This document shows positions 7,019 through 10,892 of a stretch of 10,892 bases of DNA, piece after piece. The position numbers and the translations under genes were made by a program. Numbering within the stretch: the first letter of the stretch is position 1; each line of letters begins with the position of its first letter. This stretch comes from Verrucomicrobiota bacterium (GTDB lineage: Bacteria > Verrucomicrobiota > Verrucomicrobiia > Opitutales > UBA2995), in NCBI GenBank assembly GCA_027297085.1, contig JAPUIL010000455.1:1-10892 (forward strand), given 5' to 3'. The notes beneath the pieces were generated by a model, which saw nothing but the letters and a program-made list of their open reading frames with translations, was not told where the DNA came from and searched no databases.

Positions 7019-7531
7019 TTATTCGCGGCCGAGGCTCAATGCGACTGTATTGCTCGTCATTCGCAGCCGTGCACTCATCAACCGCATAACGTACATCAGC
7101 AATTTCACACCCAATCGAGGCTGATTAAGCAGTATCTCATTAAAACGGCCTTGATACAAAATCATGACCATAGATTCATCCGCCACCTCGATCGAAGCTG
7201 ACCTGGGCTGGCCGTCAAGCAAGGACATTTCCCCCACAGTTTTGCCAGGACCAATCTCAGAAATCTTTTGAGGATTCCCATCCGCATCACTCTTTAACAC
7301 CGATAGTTTTCCTTTAATCAGAACCCCCATATAACATTCGGGATCCCCTTCCAAGAACAGGACGTCTCCTGCAATTAATTTGTAAACTTTGAAGTGTTTT
7401 GCAAACTCCTGAACTTCCTCTTCGTCCAGTTCACTGGACAAATGAGTAATCTCCAAATGTCCAGCGATCTTATCGCTAGCCATAAGAATGGGCTTAAAGC
7501 GGTCCCGGATCGATACAAAGTTAACTTCCAT
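7019..7531 (-). CDS. Free-standing cyclic-nucleotide-binding domain protein
   Basis: A 170-residue protein made of one cNMP-binding domain of the Crp/Fnr/ion-channel type. The beta-roll covers about residues 45-135, and the phosphate-binding cassette is clear: VGEMSLLDGQPRSAS (99-113), with Glu101 for the ribose and Arg110 for the phosphate. These residues suggest real binding of cAMP or a related nucleotide. The remaining 40 residues (LLNQPRLGVKLLMYVMRLMS, then ARLRMTSNT) are helical and correspond to the dimer helix of Crp proteins. The C-terminal helix-turn-helix is absent, so it is unlikely to bind DNA in the Crp way. It may instead be a regulatory subunit or partner of another protein. 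A GGAG lies four bases before the ATG. It lies 182 bases below the histidine kinase gene on the same strand, so co-transcription is possible but uncertain. Confidence 0.87.
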   Translation of the reverse strand: MEVNFVSIRDRFKPILMASDKIAGHLEITHLSSELDEEEVQEFAKHFKVYKLIAGDVLFLEGDPECYMGVLIKGKLSVLKSDADGNPQKISEIGPGKTVGEMSLLDGQPRSASIEVADESMVMILYQGRFNEILLNQPRLGVKLLMYVMRLMSARLRMTSNTVALSLGRE

Positions 7532-7696
7532 AAAGCTCCATAAAAATTGGATCCCAAAATGGGGTGAGAAAAGAAAAACTGCAAAACGATGGGCATCTTT
7601 TCCAACGAATTTACAAAGCGCGGAACACCATGCAATCAGTGACTATTTGTGAAAACCTACCACAGATCGCTCACCTATAGGCAAATTTTTTATGCC

Positions 7697-7740
7697 AAAG
7701 GGAAAAGGACGCCTCAGGGCCTCAACGATAGTTTCCCTTT
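7697..7740 (-). terminator. Inverted repeat across the end of the kinase gene, possible terminator
   Basis: AAAGGGAAA (7697-7705) and TTTCCCTTT (7732-7740) form a perfect 9-base inverted repeat with a 26-base loop. The kinase stop codon (7714-7716) is inside the loop. There is no clean T-run after it on the minus strand, only TTTGGCATAAAAAATTT, so it may instead protect the mRNA end or slow transcription. The 7532-7696 stretch holds no gene that I can support. Confidence 0.4.
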
Positions 7741-10038
7741 TACTTTAACCTTAAAGGGTGGTCTCGAAATATCCAACGGCACATTCTGAATAATCTGCTG
7801 GATAGCTTCACTTTTTACAGGTTTTGGGAGAAAATCGTTCATTCCAGCCTCCATGCACATTTCCTGGTGACCTGTCATAGCATTGGCTGTCAGTGCTATG
7901 ATCCATGGCCGTTCGGTAGAACCTACGAGTTGTCGAATCTTACGAGTCGCTTCCAGGCCATCCATTACTGGCATTTGCATATCCATAAAAATGACATCGG
8001 GCCGGTGCTCCTCGAACATTTCGAGCGCCTTCATTCCATTTTCAGCCAACTTGGGTTCGTATCCGTGGTTCTTCAGGATAAGCTCGGCCACACGCAGGTT
8101 AACTCGATTGTCATCTACCACGAGGATATTCATTGGTCGAAGAAGGCCCATTTTGGATTTCATATCACCTGCAACACTCCGATCTTCCAGGGTTGAAGTC
8201 TGATTACCCAAGACGGAAGTCACCGTTCGAATAAGTGGCTTGGATTGAATTGGCTTATGAACCACGCCGTCAAATCCTGGAGGATTTTCGTTTATGCGCA
8301 GACCTTCATAAGGAGCCCATTTCAAAATCGAACCGATTTGGTTATCACAAGCCTTTCGCAACTGTGCCGCAAATCGATCACAAGGTATATCTTTAATGTT
8401 TGAGCCCAAGATCACAAGATTCCACAAAGAACCTCGCTCTAAATGCTCAAGAAATCCATTCGCACTTCCCCATGAACCTACATTCGCTCCCCAGCGTTTA
8501 AGGAACTTAACCATTTCCCTACGGTTAAAATCAGACGAATCGACGATTGCAATGGATTTGCCTTCGATGACTGACAGATCAAATTCTCCTGAACTAAGGG
8601 TCTCTTGGCTTACGGCTTCCGGCTTAATGGTTGCGGTGAAGGTGGTTCCCTCTCCGTAAATACTGTTTACAGAAATTCCACCTCCCATAAGGCGACACAG
8701 GTCCCGGCTTATTGTTAATCCCAAACCCGTTCCCCCAAAATTTTTCGAACTCGAATCGTCTACCTGACTAAAAGCCTCAAAGAGCTTTGGCTGATCATCT
8801 TCCCTGATACCACCTCCCGTATCGGATACATGGATACTCAATGTATAGTCTCCAGCTTCATCATAGCACCCTTCAAGTTTAAAGTCGATGCGGCCGTGAT
8901 CGGTAAATTTGACTGCATTTCCAAGGAGGTTAATCATGATCTGCCGGAGGCGCATTTCATCGGTAGTCACATAGGTGGGTAACTCGGGATCCAACTGGAT
9001 GGAAAAATCGAGGCCCTTGTTAGCCGCTTTAGGCGCGACCACATCTGCCGCATCTTCAGCACAATCCCTCAATTGAAAAGAGGCAGGGGTAATTTCAATC
9101 TTACCCGCTTCCATCTTGGAGAGGTCAAGAATCTCATTGATGATGCCTAAAAGATCATTACCACTTTGCCGGATTGTGCTGGCATATTCTAGCTGTTCCT
9201 CGGTCAACTCCGTATCAGAAAGTACTTCTGAAAGTCCGACAATGGCGTTCATCGGTGTTCGAATCTCGTGGCTGATATTGGCCAGAAAGCTGTCCTTTGA
9301 CCGGTTAGCATTCTCAGCAATTATTTTGGCTTGGAGAAGGGCTTTCTCTTTTTTGCTTCGGTCGATGATTAAAAATGCGCTCAGGGAGATTCCGAAAACT
9401 ACACTGATTAGGCTGAAATAGGTTATCTTCTTCGCAACTGCTTTCATGTTTTTCTCGGAAGCTGCCTTGATAGTACGAGCATGAAGGTGCATGCTATCCA
9501 CTAACAGGGTTATTTGATCAGCAGGCTGTCTACTTAGTTTAAATACCTCCTGGTCGACTTGAATGTAGCTAAGGGGATCCTGCGGATTAAAGTTTTTTAG
9601 AGCCGCGCGATACTGAACCCCTATCTGTCGATGCGCTTGATTAAGTAATCTGAGGTTGTCCATAGGATACTCCAGAAAGTGTCCCATGCTCAACAACTCA
9701 GTCAAGTCAGCTTGAATTGAGGCATCGAACCGCTCGAACTGTTTAACATACAAATCGAACATTTCCGGATCACTCCCGCGCAGAAGCAGGTTTTTCCAAT
9801 TCTCCATTTGCATGTGGAAATCAATCTCAACCTCCATGGCCAAATGAACGGCATCATCCATTTGATCTCCCTCCAATCCTTGAAGATCCTGCAAATTGGA
9901 TATGCGGAAAAGACCCCACAAGGCCACACAAAGGACAATACAAAAAGTTAAGACTATCCAGGATACCACATAGGCCGGTGAAAGCCATCGCTTCATGAGA
10001 AGCGAAAATTGAGCTCGAATACTTTGAAGAAATTTCAT
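7714..10038 (-). CDS. Hybrid sensor histidine kinase with degenerate and intact receiver domains
   Basis: A 774-residue inner-membrane hybrid kinase. Two membrane helices (about 23-45 and 206-225) enclose a helical periplasmic sensor of about 160 residues that I cannot assign to a named family. The dimerisation domain follows, with phospho-acceptor His257 in NISHEIRTPMNAI. The ATP-binding domain has N-box Asn374 (LLGNAVKFT), DTGGGI (406-411) and GGTGLGL (435-441). Residues 495-611 look like a receiver that has lost its acceptor: where Asp belongs there is Gly545 (LVILGSN), though the HKPI lysine near 595 remains. The last receiver (637-750) is complete: Asp642-Asp643, acceptor Asp686 (IFMDMQMP), Thr717 and Lys739 (FLPKP). 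No HPt domain or separate response regulator is encoded in the window, so its output partner is elsewhere. The start has no clear ribosome binding site; starts lower down would cut into the first membrane helix region. Confidence 0.93.
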   Translation of the reverse strand: MKFLQSIRAQFSLLMKRWLSPAYVVSWIVLTFCIVLCVALWGLFRISNLQDLQGLEGDQMDDAVHLAMEVEIDFHMQMENWKNLLLRGSDPEMFDLYVKQFERFDASIQADLTELLSMGHFLEYPMDNLRLLNQAHRQIGVQYRAALKNFNPQDPLSYIQVDQEVFKLSRQPADQITLLVDSMHLHARTIKAASEKNMKAVAKKITYFSLISVVFGISLSAFLIIDRSKKEKALLQAKIIAENANRSKDSFLANISHEIRTPMNAIVGLSEVLSDTELTEEQLEYASTIRQSGNDLLGIINEILDLSKMEAGKIEITPASFQLRDCAEDAADVVAPKAANKGLDFSIQLDPELPTYVTTDEMRLRQIMINLLGNAVKFTDHGRIDFKLEGCYDEAGDYTLSIHVSDTGGGIREDDQPKLFEAFSQVDDSSSKNFGGTGLGLTISRDLCRLMGGGISVNSIYGEGTTFTATIKPEAVSQETLSSGEFDLSVIEGKSIAIVDSSDFNRREMVKFLKRWGANVGSWGSANGFLEHLERGSLWNLVILGSNIKDIPCDRFAAQLRKACDNQIGSILKWAPYEGLRINENPPGFDGVVHKPIQSKPLIRTVTSVLGNQTSTLEDRSVAGDMKSKMGLLRPMNILVVDDNRVNLRVAELILKNHGYEPKLAENGMKALEMFEEHRPDVIFMDMQMPVMDGLEATRKIRQLVGSTERPWIIALTANAMTGHQEMCMEAGMNDFLPKPVKSEAIQQIIQNVPLDISRPPFKVKVKGKLSLRP

Positions 10039-10062
10039 TCTTACGCGTATAAATGGTTTAGA

Positions 10063-10134
10063 ATATGAGTTGAGGATGTGCGGATACCAACTCTTGGAAA
10101 ATCCTGGAATTCCAAAACCGAGAACTCCTCATAT
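10063..10134. repeat. Nested inverted repeats upstream of the histidine kinase
   Basis: Three exact inverted repeats overlap in the kinase leader: ATATGAG (10063-10069) with CTCATAT (10128-10134); GAGTTG (10067-10072) with CAACTC (10088-10093); and TTGGAA (10094-10099) with TTCCAA (10110-10115), the last enclosing the palindrome GGAATTCC (10106-10113). They could be protein-binding sites or a folded mRNA leader. Each is short enough to occur by chance. Confidence 0.35.
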
Positions 10135-10157
10135 CCCCCAGTTTTACGCTTCTTTAA

Positions 10158-10186
10158 CTTGATGCCTATTCTTTGTGGACATCAAG
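10158..10186. repeat. 7-base inverted repeat in the kinase/dehydrogenase gap
   Basis: CTTGATG (10158-10164) and CATCAAG (10180-10186) are perfect inverted repeats with a 15-base spacer. They sit between the dehydrogenase end and the kinase start, both on the minus strand. A DNA-binding site or a weak hairpin is possible. Confidence 0.3.
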
Positions 10187-10194
10187 CAGCGCAA

Positions 10195-10229
10195 GACTCA
10201 AAAAAACATTGAGTCCGAGCGAAAGGCTC
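10195..10229 (-). terminator. Two adjacent hairpins after the dehydrogenase gene, possible terminator
   Basis: Just past the stop codon, the minus strand can form GAGC-CTTTC-GCTC (10229-10217) and then GACTCAA-TGTTTTT-TTGAGTC (10215-10195), the latter with seven perfect pairs. No T-run follows the second stem; the T-run is in its loop. It is therefore a weaker case than a classical terminator, but its position directly behind the gene fits one. Confidence 0.45.
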
Positions 10230-10233
10230 CTGT

Positions 10234-10892
10234 TTAACTAACCTGGGGATTCACAACATTGGGGGGAGATTCACCCTTCAAAAAGGCTTCAATGTTTCCC
10301 GCAACCATCATGCCCATCTTGGTTCGTGTACCTATGGTGGCGCTTCCTAAATGGGGAGCCAAAACAACGTTCTCAAGGGGTAATAAGCCCGGTTCAACCT
10401 TCGGCTCCTGTTCGTAGACATCGAGTCCAGCTCCGGCGATTTGGTTTTCCTGTAAAGCTGCAACCAGAGCTTTTTCATCCACAACCGGACCACGAGTGGT
10501 ATTTATCAGGTAGGCTGTGGGCTTCATCAAACTCAGTTCCCTTTCCGCAATAAGATGACGCGTTTCCGGAAACAAAGCCACGTGAAGGGAGATGAAATCG
10601 GCTTCTTGCAGCACTTTGTCTTTCGTGGCATACTCTACGCCCAACGCATCCTCCTCAACCGGATCCAGCCGTGTGCGGTTCCAATAAATCACTTTCATCG
10701 AAAAACCTTTGGCACGCGGTATCATTGCCTTGCCGATACGTCCTAATCCAATCAGCCCCAGAGTCGCCCCGGTTATGTCGCCACCCAGTAATTGAAGCGG
10801 CCCCCAACCAACCCACGCGTCATTACGAATCATTCGATCACCCTCTCCAATTCGGCGCGTGACATTCATAAGCAACGCCCAGGTCATGTCAG
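10234..10892 (-). CDS. D-2-hydroxyacid dehydrogenase, N-terminus outside the window (partial)
   Basis: The C-terminal two thirds of an NAD(P)-dependent D-isomer-specific 2-hydroxyacid dehydrogenase, probably of the glyoxylate/hydroxypyruvate reductase group. The open frame runs off the right edge; about 100 residues of the substrate domain are missing, so the Met at 10887 is internal (DMTWALLMNVTRR is a conserved inner helix). Counting from that Met, the dinucleotide-binding loop is GLIGLGRIG (44-52). The catalytic trio is Arg132 (INTTRGPVVDE), Glu161 (DVYEQEP) and His179 (APHLGSAT). The Asn-Arg pair after the second beta strand (YWNRTR) suggests NADPH preference, since an Asp there is usual for NADH. 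It would reduce 2-keto acids such as glyoxylate or hydroxypyruvate to D-hydroxy acids in the cytoplasm; the true substrate is not certain. Confidence 0.9.
   Translation of the reverse strand, partial: DMTWALLMNVTRRIGEGDRMIRNDAWVGWGPLQLLGGDITGATLGLIGLGRIGKAMIPRAKGFSMKVIYWNRTRLDPVEEDALGVEYATKDKVLQEADFISLHVALFPETRHLIAERELSLMKPTAYLINTTRGPVVDEKALVAALQENQIAGAGLDVYEQEPKVEPGLLPLENVVLAPHLGSATIGTRTKMGMMVAGNIEAFLKGESPPNVVNPQVS

Noticed and set aside
7648..7664. Crp-like site TGTGA...CCACA upstream of the cyclic-nucleotide-binding gene
   Set aside because: The half-sites are 7 bases apart instead of 6 and one is imperfect. The neighbouring protein also lacks a DNA-binding domain, so autoregulation by it is not supported.
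7867..9421. Plus-strand open frames of 87-109 codons under the histidine kinase
   Set aside because: They are antisense to conserved kinase and receiver motifs, with no start signals or domain pattern.

Overview
The window comes from a bacterial chromosome of moderate G+C. It combines an ECF sigma factor co-transcribed with a large membrane-anchored VWA protein of the YfbK type, a long hybrid histidine kinase, a free-standing cyclic-nucleotide-binding protein and several general metabolic genes. That mix, especially a VWA protein with a zinc-free anti-sigma-like N-terminus, fits a Gram-negative of the Planctomycetota/Verrucomicrobiota type, perhaps Verrucomicrobiota. This placement is inferred from gene style only; there is no rRNA or marker gene. 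No CRISPR array, tRNA, rRNA, phage gene or intact transposase was seen.

Layout, left to right. At 1-73 there may be the 3' end of an upstream gene. A secreted PepSY-like protein (166-468, +) follows, then a doubtful small ORF in palindrome-rich DNA (516-743, +), then an NADPH-dependent FMN reductase (885-1394, +) with a candidate promoter. Positions 1540-2801 (+) hold an aldo/keto reductase pseudogene with two nonsense codons and a 292-bp insertion. The insertion has near-perfect 15-bp terminal inverted repeats and a 4-bp target duplication (TCTA); removing it restores the reading frame exactly at the catalytic tyrosine. Converging on it from the other strand is a second pseudogene (2847-4240, -), a metallo-beta-lactamase/beta-CASP ribonuclease-like gene with one frameshift and one nonsense codon. 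These 2.7 kb are therefore a patch of gene decay.

The right-hand two thirds is all on the minus strand and mostly intact. An ECF sigma factor (6317-6859) overlaps by one base (TAATG) with the VWA protein (4359-6317), which ends at a good intrinsic terminator. The VWA protein has a short cytoplasmic anti-sigma-like segment, one membrane helix, then the VWA and YfbK-type C-terminal regions outside. The simplest reading is a sigma/anti-sigma pair whose sensor is a metal-binding adhesion domain. Upstream are a cyclic-nucleotide-binding protein without a DNA-binding domain (7019-7531) and a hybrid histidine kinase (7714-10038) with one degenerate and one intact receiver domain. At the right edge is a D-2-hydroxyacid dehydrogenase (10234 to beyond 10892), cut at its N-terminus. 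The three signalling units lie next to each other, but nothing in the sequence proves that they act in one pathway.

The most distinctive item is the small mobile element in the reductase pseudogene. The sigma/VWA pair is the most interesting intact system, although related arrangements are known. I did not find a clearly novel multi-gene system.
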